Positions 16,146 to 23,565 of a stretch of DNA of 64,000 nt are shown piece by piece. The notes beneath the pieces are model-generated. The model searched no databases. It was not told where the DNA came from and saw only the letters and a program-made list of their open reading frames with translations. The stretch covers positions 248,001-312,000 of the forward strand of contig NZ_NMUL01000009.1 of NCBI RefSeq assembly GCF_002234595.1, given 5' to 3'. The first letter of the stretch is position 1; each line of letters begins with the position of its first letter. Origin of the DNA: Amycolatopsis vastitatis. Its GTDB lineage: Bacteria; Actinomycetota; Actinomycetes; Mycobacteriales; Pseudonocardiaceae. The position numbers and the translations under genes were made by a program.

Positions 16146-16382
16146 GTGGCTTTGATGAAGAAGCTGACCGTGCTGGCCGGCGCCGCCGGGGCGGCCCGCG
16201 CCTACGCCAAGAAGAACCCCGAAAAGGTGAACCAGGCCGTCGGCAAGGCCGCGAAGTTCGTCGACGACAAGACCAAGGGCAAGTACCACGAACAGATCGC
16301 CGGCGCCGTCCGCAAGGTCAACTCGGTGACCGGGCAGCCGGGCCAGCCGGGACCCGCGGGGCCGGCGGCCGCCGGCCGGTAG
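16146..16382 (+). CDS. Small MT0933/Rv0909-like antitoxin-family protein
   Basis: 78 aa, GTG start at 16146 behind GGGAGG; an ATG at 16155 is an alternative. The segment KKNPEKVNQAVGKAAKFVDD followed by KTKGKYHEQIAG resembles the short helical MT0933-like antitoxins and related stress proteins with DK-rich amphipathic helices. The C-terminus is a Pro/Gly/Ala tail. No toxin gene lies next to it: recQ is convergent two bases away and adenosine deaminase is divergent. It may therefore be an orphan or a general small stress protein. Moderately sure of the family, unsure of the function. Confidence 0.6.
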   Translation: MALMKKLTVLAGAAGAARAYAKKNPEKVNQAVGKAAKFVDDKTKGKYHEQIAGAVRKVNSVTGQPGQPGPAGPAAAGR

Positions 16383-16383
16383 C

Positions 16384-18219
16384 TCACTTGGCGGTCAGGA
16401 CCTCGAGGACCCCCTCACCGTACTTGGCGAGCTTGTTCTCGCCGACACCGCTGACCGTGCCCAGATCCGCCAGCGACGACGGCCGTTGCGTGGCGATCTG
16501 GCGCAGGGTCGCGTCGTGGAAGATGACGTAGGCGGGTACGCCCTGCTCCTTCGCGACGCCGGCCCGCCAGGCACGCAGACGTTCGAACAGCGGGGCCGCC
16601 TCCGCGGGCATGTCCGCGGCGGGGACTGTCTTCCTGGCACTGCGGACCTTCGCGGCGGGCGCCCGCTCGGGCTCGCGGCGCAGCATCACCTGACGGTCGC
16701 CGCTCAGCACCTCCGCGCTGCCTTCGGTGAGCACCAGCGAGCCGTAGTCGCCTTCGACCTCGAGCAGGCCCTGGGCGAGCAGCTGCCGCACCACCGCCCG
16801 CCACTCCGGCTCGGCCAGCTCCGTGCCGATGCCGAACGTCTTGAGCGTGTCGTGCTGGAACTGCGTGACCTTGGGCGTGGACTTGCCGAGCAGGATGTCG
16901 ATGGTCTGCCCGGCGCCGAACTTCTGCCGCCGTTCGTTGCGCAGCCGCACGACCGTAGACAGCAGCTTCTGCGCCGGGATCGTGCCGTCCCACTTCTCCG
17001 GCGGGCTCAGGCACGTGTCGCAGTTGCCGCACGGCTCGGCCTTCTGTCCGAAGTAGTTGAGGATCTGCACCCGGCGGCATTCGACCGTCTCGCACAGCGC
17101 GAGCATCGCGTTCAGGTGCGCGCCCAGCCGCCGCCGGTGCGCATCGTCGCCCTCGGACGTGTCGATCATCTTGCGCTGCTGGACGACGTCCTGCAGGCCG
17201 TACGCGAGCCACGCGGTGGACGGCAGGCCGTCGCGGCCCGCCCGGCCGGTCTCCTGGTAGTAGCCCTCGACCGACTTCGGCAGGTCGAGGTGCGCGACGA
17301 ACCGGACGTCCGGCTTGTCGATGCCCATCCCGAAGGCGATCGTCGCGACGACGATCAGCCCGTCCTCGCGCAGGAACCTCGACTGGTGCTTCGCGCGCGT
17401 GCGCGCGTCGAGCCCCGCGTGGTAGGGCACCGCCGGGATTCCGTTCTGCACCAGGAACTCCGCGGTCTTCTCGACCGAGTTCCGGGACAGGCAGTAGACG
17501 ATCCCCGCGTCACCTTGGTGCTCGGTGCGCAGCAGCTCCAGCAGCTGCCGCTGCGGCGAGTTCTTGCCGACGATCCGGTACTGGATGTTCGGCCGGTCGA
17601 AGCTCGCGACGAAGTGCCGGGCCTCGTCCAGATTCAGCCGCGCCGCGATCTCCTTGTGCGTGGCCTCGGTCGCGGTGGCGGTCAGCGCGATCCGCGGCAC
17701 GTCCGGCCAGCGCTCGTGCAGGGCCGACAGCTGCAGGTAGTCGGGCCGGAAGTCGTGGCCCCACTGGGCGACGCAGTGTGCTTCGTCGATCGCGAACAGC
17801 GAAATCTTGCCGCGGTCGAGCAACCGCACGGTCGATTCGACCGAAAGCCGTTCCGGCGCCAGGTAGAGCAGGTCGAGCTCGCCGTTCAGGAACGCCGACT
17901 CGACCTCCTGCCGCGCCGCGTAGTCCTGGGTGGAGTTGAGGAACCCGGCGCGGACACCGGCGTTGCGCAGGGCGTCGACCTGGTCCTGCATCAGGGCGAT
18001 CAGCGGCGACACCACCACGCCGACGCCGGGCCGCACCAGCGCGGGAATCTGGTAGCACAACGACTTCCCGCCGCCGGTGGGCATCAGCACGAGCGCGTCG
18101 CCGCCGGCGATCACGTGCTCGACGATCGCCGCCTGGTCGCCGCGGAAGCTGTCGTAGCCGAACACGCGCCGGAGGGTTTCCAGCGCGTCGGACGCGGGTG
18201 CGAGGTCGGTCTCTGCCAC
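16384..18219 (-). CDS. recQ: ATP-dependent DNA helicase RecQ
   Basis: 611 aa from GTG 18219, chosen because a -10 sequence TATAGT lies 7 bases upstream and homology begins just after. Domains in order: helicase core with Walker A MPTGGGKSLCYQIPA (about 46-60), DEAH box IDEAHCVAQWGHDF, motif VI GYYQETGRAGRDG; the RecQ zinc-binding region with CRRVQILNYF then CGNCDTC; winged helix; and a C-terminal HRDC domain ending KYGEGVLEVL. Role: 3'-5' unwinding in recombination and replication repair. Divergent from the DUF6314 gene. Confidence 0.96.
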   Translation of the reverse strand: MAETDLAPASDALETLRRVFGYDSFRGDQAAIVEHVIAGGDALVLMPTGGGKSLCYQIPALVRPGVGVVVSPLIALMQDQVDALRNAGVRAGFLNSTQDYAARQEVESAFLNGELDLLYLAPERLSVESTVRLLDRGKISLFAIDEAHCVAQWGHDFRPDYLQLSALHERWPDVPRIALTATATEATHKEIAARLNLDEARHFVASFDRPNIQYRIVGKNSPQRQLLELLRTEHQGDAGIVYCLSRNSVEKTAEFLVQNGIPAVPYHAGLDARTRAKHQSRFLREDGLIVVATIAFGMGIDKPDVRFVAHLDLPKSVEGYYQETGRAGRDGLPSTAWLAYGLQDVVQQRKMIDTSEGDDAHRRRLGAHLNAMLALCETVECRRVQILNYFGQKAEPCGNCDTCLSPPEKWDGTIPAQKLLSTVVRLRNERRQKFGAGQTIDILLGKSTPKVTQFQHDTLKTFGIGTELAEPEWRAVVRQLLAQGLLEVEGDYGSLVLTEGSAEVLSGDRQVMLRREPERAPAAKVRSARKTVPAADMPAEAAPLFERLRAWRAGVAKEQGVPAYVIFHDATLRQIATQRPSSLADLGTVSGVGENKLAKYGEGVLEVLTAK

Positions 18220-18232
18220 CCGCCCGACTATA
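18220..18232 (-). promoter_or_regulatory. Leaderless promoter of recQ
   Basis: TATAGT on the minus strand (18232-18227) is seven bases from the GTG start codon, leaving no room for a ribosome binding site. It also decides the start: the frame extends further upstream but into the divergent gene. Confidence 0.6.
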
Positions 18233-18286
18233 GAGCGGGGGTCCGACAGTTCCGGTCCGGCCCGCCGCGGATGGCAGACTGACGGG

Positions 18287-18724
18287 GTGGAGTACTGGCC
18301 GGTTCCCGATCTTCCCGCGTATTTCGGCGGCGAATGGCGCTTGGACCGGGAAATCCTCACCGCGGACGGCGATCCGGCGGGCGAGGTCACCGGCGTCGCC
18401 ACCTTCACCGAGACCGGCGGAGTGCTCGTCTACCACGAGGAAGGCGAGCTGCGGCTCGGCGGCCACACCGGGCCGGTCACCCGGACCCTGCACTACCGCC
18501 CGGCGGGGCCGGGCCGCGCGTCGGTGCACTTCGACCACGGTGGCTTCTTCCACGACCTCGACCTGCGTGAAGGCCGCTGGACGGCGGACCACCCCTGCCG
18601 CGCCGACCACTACCGCGGGGAGTACCGCGTGACCGGCGCCGCGCGGTGGCGGCAGGAGTGGGTGGTGCGCGGGCCGGCGAAGGACCACGTCATCGTCAGC
18701 CGGTTCAGCCGGCGGCCGGGCTGA
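18287..18724 (+). CDS. DUF6314-family protein
   Basis: 145 aa, GTG start at 18287. Beta-rich lipocalin-like pattern: YFGGEWRLDREILTADG, VLVYHEEGELRLGG, VHFDHGGFFHDLDL, HYRGEYRVTG and the terminal WVVRGPAKDHVIVSRFSR, all hallmarks of DUF6314, a small beta-barrel family of unknown function in actinobacteria. Cytosolic, no signal. Divergent from recQ; its last 20 bases overlap the 3' end of the SDR gene on the other strand. Confidence 0.8.
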   Translation: MEYWPVPDLPAYFGGEWRLDREILTADGDPAGEVTGVATFTETGGVLVYHEEGELRLGGHTGPVTRTLHYRPAGPGRASVHFDHGGFFHDLDLREGRWTADHPCRADHYRGEYRVTGAARWRQEWVVRGPAKDHVIVSRFSRRPG

Positions 18725-19592
18725 GCAGATCGGCCAGGTCGATCCGGCGCAGGAACTCGCGCCGGATCCGGTCGCCGACCTCCGCGACCAGCGAGCCGCC
18801 GTCGTCGGCGGGGTCGATGTGCACCCGGAACGGCCGCTCGCCCTTCGGCAGGCCGACCACGCGCGCCAGCTCTTCGGCCACCTTCGCGACGTTCGCGCCG
18901 GGCGGGGTGATCTCAGCCAGCTTGCGCCCGACGTGGTCGCTCAGGCCCGCGTACCGCTCTTCGTAGGCTTCGGCCACGGCCTCGTCGGCCGGGTGCCCCG
19001 CGTGCGGGAAGTGGTTGGTGCCCGCGGTGAACGCCCCGGGTACGACGATCGTGGTGTCGATGCCGAACCGGGCGAGCTCGGCGGCGTAGCTGACCGCGAG
19101 GCTGTCCATCGCCGCCTTCGCCGCGAAGTACGGCGCCAGGTAGGGCGGCGTGCCGCCGCGGACGCTGCTGCTCGACACCCACACCAGCAGCCCGTCGCGC
19201 TGGGCGCGCAGGTGCGGCAGCGCGGCGCGGTTGACGCGCTGGGTGCCGATCGCGTTCGTGTCGTACAGCTGCGCGAGCTGCTCCGGCGTGAACGCCTCGG
19301 CCGGGCCGAGCGCCATGTGCCCGGCGTTGTGCACGACGACGTCGAGCCGGCCGTGCGCGGCGGCGATCGAGCCGATCGCGGCGTCCGCCGACTCCTGGCT
19401 GGAGACGTCCAGCTCGACCGTGCGCAGGTCGACGCCGTGCTCGCGGGCGTACGCGGTGGCGGCTTCGACCTGGGGCGCGTTGCGGCCGGCGGTTTCGCGC
19501 ATGCCCGCGTAGACGGTGTGCCCGGCGTGGGCCAGCGCCCGGGCGGAGAGGGCGCCGATCCCGCTGGAGGCGCCGGTGACGACGATGATCAT
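18705..19592 (-). CDS. SDR-family oxidoreductase
   Basis: 295 aa, ATG at 19592. NAD(P)-binding motif VVTGASSGIGALSARALA, NAGHMALGPAEAF, and the active site VSSSSVRGG with YFAAK (Tyr and Lys present). The long C-terminal part with VVPGAFTAGTNHFPHAG fits classical SDRs active on ketones or quinones. Second gene of a two-gene unit behind another SDR (19623-20360), 30 bases apart. Substrate unknown. Confidence 0.9.
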   Translation of the reverse strand: MIIVVTGASSGIGALSARALAHAGHTVYAGMRETAGRNAPQVEAATAYAREHGVDLRTVELDVSSQESADAAIGSIAAAHGRLDVVVHNAGHMALGPAEAFTPEQLAQLYDTNAIGTQRVNRAALPHLRAQRDGLLVWVSSSSVRGGTPPYLAPYFAAKAAMDSLAVSYAAELARFGIDTTIVVPGAFTAGTNHFPHAGHPADEAVAEAYEERYAGLSDHVGRKLAEITPPGANVAKVAEELARVVGLPKGERPFRVHIDPADDGGSLVAEVGDRIRREFLRRIDLADLLSPAAG

Positions 19593-19622
19593 GGTTTGTT
19601 CCCCTGGTAGTGGGCGGGTTTG

Positions 19623-20360
19623 TCAGACGATGCCGCCGTTGGCGCGCAGCACCTGGCCGTTCACCCAGCGCGCCGGGCCGGCGAGGAACGCGACGACCTC
19701 GGCGATGTCCTCCGGCTTGCCGAGCCGCTCGAGCGGCGGTTGCTTGGCCATCCGGGTGATGGTCTCCTCGTCCTTGCCGTCGAGGAACAGCGCGGTCGCG
19801 GTCGGGCCGGGCGCGACGGTGTTCACCGTGATGTCACGGCCGCGCAGCTCGCGGGCCAGGATCATGGTGATCGCCTCGACCGCGCCCTTGGTCGCGTTGT
19901 AGATGCCGTAGCCGGGCAGGTTCAGACCGATGACCGACGTCGACGTCGTGATCACGGCGCCGCCCTCGCGCACCCGGCGCGCGGCCTGCTGGGCCACCGC
20001 GAACGTGCCGCGGATGTTGGTGCGGTGCACGCGGTCCAGGACGTCGAAGTCGGTGTCGGCGATCGGCGTCGGCGGGTTCATCACGCCGGCCAGGTGGGCG
20101 ACGACGTCCACGCCGCCGTAGGTGCGCTCCGCGGTGTCGAACAGCTCCGCGACCGCGGCCGGGTCGGCTACGTCGGCGCGGACGGCGATCGCCTGGCCCC
20201 CGCGCGCGGTGATGGCTTCGACGGCAGCGTCGGCCTCCTTCTCGTTGCCCGCGTAGTTGACGACGACCGCCATGCCGTCGGCAGCCAGGCGCTCGGCGAC
20301 CTGGCGGCCGATGCCGCGGGAGCCGCCGGTGACGATCGCGACACGGGTGGTGGTGCTCAT
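19623..20360 (-). CDS. FabG-like SDR-family oxidoreductase
   Basis: 245 aa, ATG at 20360. TGGSRGIGRQVAERLAADG, the catalytic serine region TSTSVIGLN, YNATK (YxxxK intact), VAPGPTATALFLDG and WVNGQVLRANGGIV are standard for 3-oxoacyl-ACP reductase-like SDRs. Many such genes act outside fatty acid synthesis, on sugars or xenobiotics. First gene of an operon with the following SDR. A palindrome at 20423-20433 in its upstream region may be an operator, but no regulator is adjacent. Confidence 0.9.
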   Translation of the reverse strand: MSTTTRVAIVTGGSRGIGRQVAERLAADGMAVVVNYAGNEKEADAAVEAITARGGQAIAVRADVADPAAVAELFDTAERTYGGVDVVAHLAGVMNPPTPIADTDFDVLDRVHRTNIRGTFAVAQQAARRVREGGAVITTSTSVIGLNLPGYGIYNATKGAVEAITMILARELRGRDITVNTVAPGPTATALFLDGKDEETITRMAKQPPLERLGKPEDIAEVVAFLAGPARWVNGQVLRANGGIV

Positions 20361-20422
20361 CGGTTCCTTCTTCCGGTCGGGCGGCGATCGCAGCGCAGCG
20401 TATCGCCGCTTCGTTCTTTCTG

Positions 20423-20433
20423 TATCGACGATA
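20423..20433. promoter_or_regulatory. Small palindrome upstream of the SDR operon
   Basis: TATCG-A-CGATA, 11 bp, in the 270-base gap 20361-20629 between the SDR operon and the divergent membrane protein. Could be a TetR-type half operator. Otherwise the gap shows only the GAAGGAG ribosome site at 20614-20620. Confidence 0.35.
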
Positions 20434-20629
20434 GCACGGGTTCGGTAACAACGCTAGCGGGAGTGTGTTTCCGTCGTTACCTCCCCTTCCCGGGGCACGG
20501 CATCCGGCGGTATCGACGCCGCCGGTCGGCCGAATCGCGAGGTCAGCGGCGTGCCAGCCGGTTTCGGAACGTGGAATTCGGGAACACCGGACGCATCGGG
20601 GGGCCGACATCCTTGAAGGAGTTTGTGCG

Positions 20630-21295
20630 ATGCCCACATGGCTGATCGTCTTGATCGTCGTCGTGGCCGTCGCGGTGCTCGGCGCCGTGATCTGGCTGGT
20701 GACGCAGGAGATGCAACGAAAACGGCTACAGCAGCGGTTCGGCCCGGAGTACGACCGCACGGTCGCGGAGAAGGACAGCCCCCGTGCCGCGCAACGCGAA
20801 CTCGCCGAGCGGGAGCGCCGGCACAAGGAGCTCGACATCCGTCCGCTCTCGGCGTCGGCGCGTGAGCGCTACACCCAGCAGTGGGCGCAGGTGCAGGAGA
20901 ATTTCGTCGACCAGCCGGCCGACGCGGTCGCCGAAGCCGACCGCGTCCTCGTCTCGCTGATGGCCGAACGCGGTTACCCGACCGAAGGCTACGAGCAGCA
21001 GGTCGCGGACCTTTCCGTGCGGCACGCCAAGACCCTCGAGCACTACCGCGCCGCGCACACGACGCAGCAGAAGCGTGACGGAGCGTCCACTGAGGACCTG
21101 CGCGACGCGATGGTGCGCTACCGCACCGTCATCGAGGACCTGCTGACGGACGGCGCCGACGAGCAGCGCCACGACGACAGCCACGACCACCACGACCGCC
21201 GCAACGGCCACGACCACGACCGGGCCGAGCGGCGCGACACCGACGAGCGCGAGACGTCCGCGCAGTCGCGGACCGAACGGAACGGAGGACGCTGA
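20630..21295 (+). CDS. Membrane-anchored coiled protein of unknown function, His/Asp-rich tail
   Basis: 221 aa, ATG at 20630 with GAAGGAG upstream. One N-terminal membrane helix (residues 4-25, WLIVLIVVVAVAVLGAVIWL), so a cytosolic C-terminal domain is likely. The domain SARERYTQQWAQVQENFVD and the later STEDLRDAMVRYRTVIEDLL recall an actinobacterial conserved domain of unknown function. The last 45 residues are rich in His, Asp, Arg and Glu (HDDSHDHHDRRNGHDHDRAE), possibly metal-binding or disordered. The next gene, two bases downstream, is a soluble paralog of the same domain, so they are probably cotranscribed and interact. Function unknown. Confidence 0.75.
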   Translation: MPTWLIVLIVVVAVAVLGAVIWLVTQEMQRKRLQQRFGPEYDRTVAEKDSPRAAQRELAERERRHKELDIRPLSASARERYTQQWAQVQENFVDQPADAVAEADRVLVSLMAERGYPTEGYEQQVADLSVRHAKTLEHYRAAHTTQQKRDGASTEDLRDAMVRYRTVIEDLLTDGADEQRHDDSHDHHDRRNGHDHDRAERRDTDERETSAQSRTERNGGR

Positions 21296-21297
21296 CC

Positions 21298-21912
21298 ATG
21301 ACCGACCACCTGACGCGGCACAGCACCGAAAACGACGAGGACCTCACCCCGCGTGAGGGCTTCCACGAGCGGGACGACGCCGAAGTCCCCGGTCAGGAGC
21401 GGGCCGACTTCCGCGAGCCGGGCACCGGCGACGACCGCGACGACGACCAGAACCTGAGCACCGCCGACCTGGCTTCCGCGTCGGCCGGGCGGCACGACAC
21501 CACCGATTCCGGCGGGGACGTCGAGACGCCCGCCGAATCGGGTGGGGACGTGGAAACGCCCGCCTCTTCGGGCGGCGACGTGGAAACGCCTGCCGGTTCG
21601 GGCGGCGACGTGGAGACTCCCGCCCGGTCGGGCGACGACGTCGAGACGCCGGCGCTGATCGACGAGGAGAAGATCACCGGCTTCCGCGACCGCTGGCAGA
21701 ACGTCCAGACCGGCTTCGTGGACGACCCGAAGCAGGCCGTCCAGCAGGCCGACGAACTGGTCGCCGGCGTGATCAGCGCACTGGCCACCACGTTCGCCGA
21801 GCACAAGAGCGAGCTGGAAGCCCAGTGGCAGCAAGGCGAACCGGCCACCGAGGAACTGCGGATCGCGCTCCGGCGCTACCGCTCCTTCTTCGACCAGCTG
21901 CTGCCGCGGTAG
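21298..21912 (+). CDS. Soluble paralog of the upstream membrane protein with five decapeptide repeats
   Basis: 204 aa, ATG at 21298 behind GGAGG. The first 70 residues are acidic and apparently disordered. Residues 71-120 are five copies of the decapeptide SGGDVETPAx. The C-terminal 80 residues (FRDRWQNVQTGFVDDP to ELRIALRRYRSFFDQLL) match the upstream protein: both share W..VQ..FVD.P..AV..AD and LR.A..RYR...(D/E)xLL. No signal or membrane helix. It looks like a duplication in which one copy gained a membrane anchor and the other a flexible repeat linker. Function unknown. Confidence 0.75.
   Translation: MTDHLTRHSTENDEDLTPREGFHERDDAEVPGQERADFREPGTGDDRDDDQNLSTADLASASAGRHDTTDSGGDVETPAESGGDVETPASSGGDVETPAGSGGDVETPARSGDDVETPALIDEEKITGFRDRWQNVQTGFVDDPKQAVQQADELVAGVISALATTFAEHKSELEAQWQQGEPATEELRIALRRYRSFFDQLLPR
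21508..21657 (+). repeat. Five 30-bp in-frame repeats coding SGGDVETPAx
   Basis: The units differ mainly at codon 10 (Glu, Ser, Gly, Arg, Leu) and one Gly-to-Asp change in the last unit. Synonymous differences between units (for example GTCGAGACG and GTGGAAACG) suggest the array has been kept by selection on the peptide. Confidence 0.9.
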
Positions 21913-21984
21913 CGGGCGCCGTTTGCCGGCGGGCATGATCGGGTAGCACGCCGGGGGACGGCGTCAGCAACGGGAGGCAGCCGA

Positions 21985-22494
21985 ATGAACGTGGCCGATC
22001 TGCTCGCCGACGGGTTCGGCCGGGTCCAGGGCACAGTGCACGCGGCGGTGGAAGGACTCTCCGCCGAGCAGCTCCGGACCCGGCCGGGCGACGAGGCCAA
22101 CTCGATCGCCTGGCTGGTCTGGCACCTGACCCGGGTCCAGGACGACCACGTCGCCGACGTGGCGGGCACCGAACAGGTGTGGACCGGGCAGGACTGGCTT
22201 TCCCGGTTCGGCCTCCCGTTCCCGGCGGCCGACACCGGCTACGGCCACCGCCCGGCCGACGTCGAGGCGGTCCGCGTCGACGGGCCGGACCTGCTCACCG
22301 GCTACTACGACGCCGTGCACGAGCAGACCCTCCGGTTCGTCGCGGGCCTCGAGGCCGACGCGCTCGACCGGATCGTCGACAAGGCCTGGGACCCGCCGGT
22401 GTCGCTGGGCGTGCGCCTGATCAGCGTCCTCGACGACGACATCCAGCACGCCGGCCAGGCGATGTACGTCCGCGGCCTGCTGGAAAGCCGGTAG
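21985..22494 (+). CDS. DinB/DUF664-type metal-dependent protein
   Basis: 169 aa, ATG at 21985 behind GGGAGG. The four-helix DinB fold is indicated by SIAWLVWHLTRVQDDHVAD (His ligands) and VLDDDIQHAGQAMYVRGLL (third His). This family includes mycothiol-dependent transferases in actinobacteria, often detoxification enzymes. Cytosolic. It is convergent with soxR with one base between stops. Reaction not identifiable. Confidence 0.85.
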   Translation: MNVADLLADGFGRVQGTVHAAVEGLSAEQLRTRPGDEANSIAWLVWHLTRVQDDHVADVAGTEQVWTGQDWLSRFGLPFPAADTGYGHRPADVEAVRVDGPDLLTGYYDAVHEQTLRFVAGLEADALDRIVDKAWDPPVSLGVRLISVLDDDIQHAGQAMYVRGLLESR

Positions 22495-22495
22495 C

Positions 22496-22978
22496 TCAGC
22501 AGTCTTCGCAGCCCTCGCCGCGGTGGTCGGCGAGCCGCCGCGGACCCGGGCCGTCGGCGCCGAGCCGGTCGCCCGGGTTGGCCAGCCGGCACTTCGCCAG
22601 CGACATGCAGCCGCAGCCGACGCAGTCGTCCAGCTGGTCGCGCAGCTGTTCCAGCCGGCGGATCCGCGTGTTCAGGTCTTCCTGCCAGCACTGGGAGATC
22701 CGGGCCCAGTCGGCGCGGTTGGGCGTGCGGTCGTCGGGCAGCAGGGCGAGCACTTCCCGGATCTTCGACAGCGGCATGCCGACCCGCTGGGACATCCGGA
22801 CGAACGTCACCCGCCGCAGCGTGTCACGGCGGTAGCGCCGCTGGTTGCCCGCGGTGCGGCGGCTGTGGATGAGCCCTTCGTCTTCGTAGAACCGCAGGGC
22901 CGAGGCGGGCACTCCGCTGCGCCGGGAGAGCTCGCCCACCGTCAGCTCGGGCAGCGGCCGGGCCGTGGCGTTCACCAT
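22496..22978 (-). CDS. soxR: Redox-sensitive transcriptional activator SoxR
   Basis: 160 aa, ATG at 22978. MerR-type winged helix at the N-terminus (LTVGELSRRSGVPASALRFY), dimerisation coiled coil, then the [2Fe-2S] motif CVGCGCMSLAKC with Cys119, 122, 124 and 130 in Cx2CxCx5C spacing. Further cysteines close the protein (GCEDC). In actinobacteria SoxR responds to redox-active compounds such as pigments rather than mounting the enteric SoxS response. A strong SoxR box lies 30-50 bases upstream of its own start, so autoregulation is likely. Confidence 0.96.
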   Translation of the reverse strand: MVNATARPLPELTVGELSRRSGVPASALRFYEDEGLIHSRRTAGNQRRYRRDTLRRVTFVRMSQRVGMPLSKIREVLALLPDDRTPNRADWARISQCWQEDLNTRIRRLEQLRDQLDDCVGCGCMSLAKCRLANPGDRLGADGPGPRRLADHRGEGCEDC

Positions 22979-23007
22979 GGCCGACAGCCAACCACAGCCG
23001 CGTGCTC

Positions 23008-23029
23008 GACTTCAAGGGAGCTTGAAGTC
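23008..23029. promoter_or_regulatory. SoxR box
   Basis: GACTTCAAG-GGAG-CTTGAAGTC, a perfect 9+9 inverted repeat with a 4-base centre, matching the CTTGA-type arms of known SoxR boxes. No divergent gene starts next to it, so soxR itself is the only adjacent target. Confidence 0.85.
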
Positions 23030-23079
23030 CGGAATGGACGGTCCGGCCCGTGGCGCCATGTCGACATGAAGCCCGGCCG

Positions 23080-23565
23080 TCATGCCTGGCACGTCTGGTA
23101 CGGCAGCTGGACGTCCGGCCCGACGAGGGCGACGGTGCCGTCGACGGCGTATCCCCCCTGTGCCGCCAGTGCCGCGAACGCGGTGCAGGTCAGCTGGTTG
23201 ATCCCGGCGCCGGTGATCGGCCGCAGCGGGAACGGGAAGCTGATCGTCGCCGGCCGGCCGGGGGCCACGGTGATCGGGCCGGTCCGCCGCGAGAGCATCG
23301 TCGTGTACCCGTCGGACTTTTCGCCGAGGCTCGGTCCGTCCAGCAGCATCGTCAGCGCCGCCTCGACGGTCACCACGCCGTCGGCCGGGCGCGCCACCGG
23401 CGCCACCCGGCCGTCGAGGACGAAGTAGAGGATCACGTCGGTGCCGCGCCCGTCGCTCGCCGGGCTGCGCAGCGTCGGCGCCGGGCCGGCCGGCACCACC
23501 GGCGTCGGTTTGACCCCGCAGGCACTCGCCAGGAGCACCACCGCCAGGACGAGGAGTTTCTTCAC
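23080..23565 (-). CDS. GerMN-domain lipoprotein, third gene of an AfsQ1/AfsQ2-like operon
   Basis: 161 aa, GTG at 23565 overlapping the kinase stop (GTGA). The N-terminus KKLLVLAVVLLASACGVKP is a lipoprotein signal with lipobox ASAC, Cys at residue 16. The domain VILYFVLDGRVAPVARPADG to AALTMLLDGPSLGEKSDGY fits a GerMN (LpqB/GerM-like) domain. It should be anchored on the outer face of the membrane and could modulate the sensor kinase, as LpqB does for MtrB or CseA for CseC. Translational coupling supports a shared pathway. Confidence 0.85.
   Translation of the reverse strand: MKKLLVLAVVLLASACGVKPTPVVPAGPAPTLRSPASDGRGTDVILYFVLDGRVAPVARPADGVVTVEAALTMLLDGPSLGEKSDGYTTMLSRRTGPITVAPGRPATISFPFPLRPITGAGINQLTCTAFAALAAQGGYAVDGTVALVGPDVQLPYQTCQA

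Noticed and set aside
22179..22835. Plus-strand frame covering the 3' end of the DinB gene and part of soxR
   Set aside because: Runs antisense through the SoxR cysteine motif and has shadow composition; DinB and SoxR both have clear family motifs.
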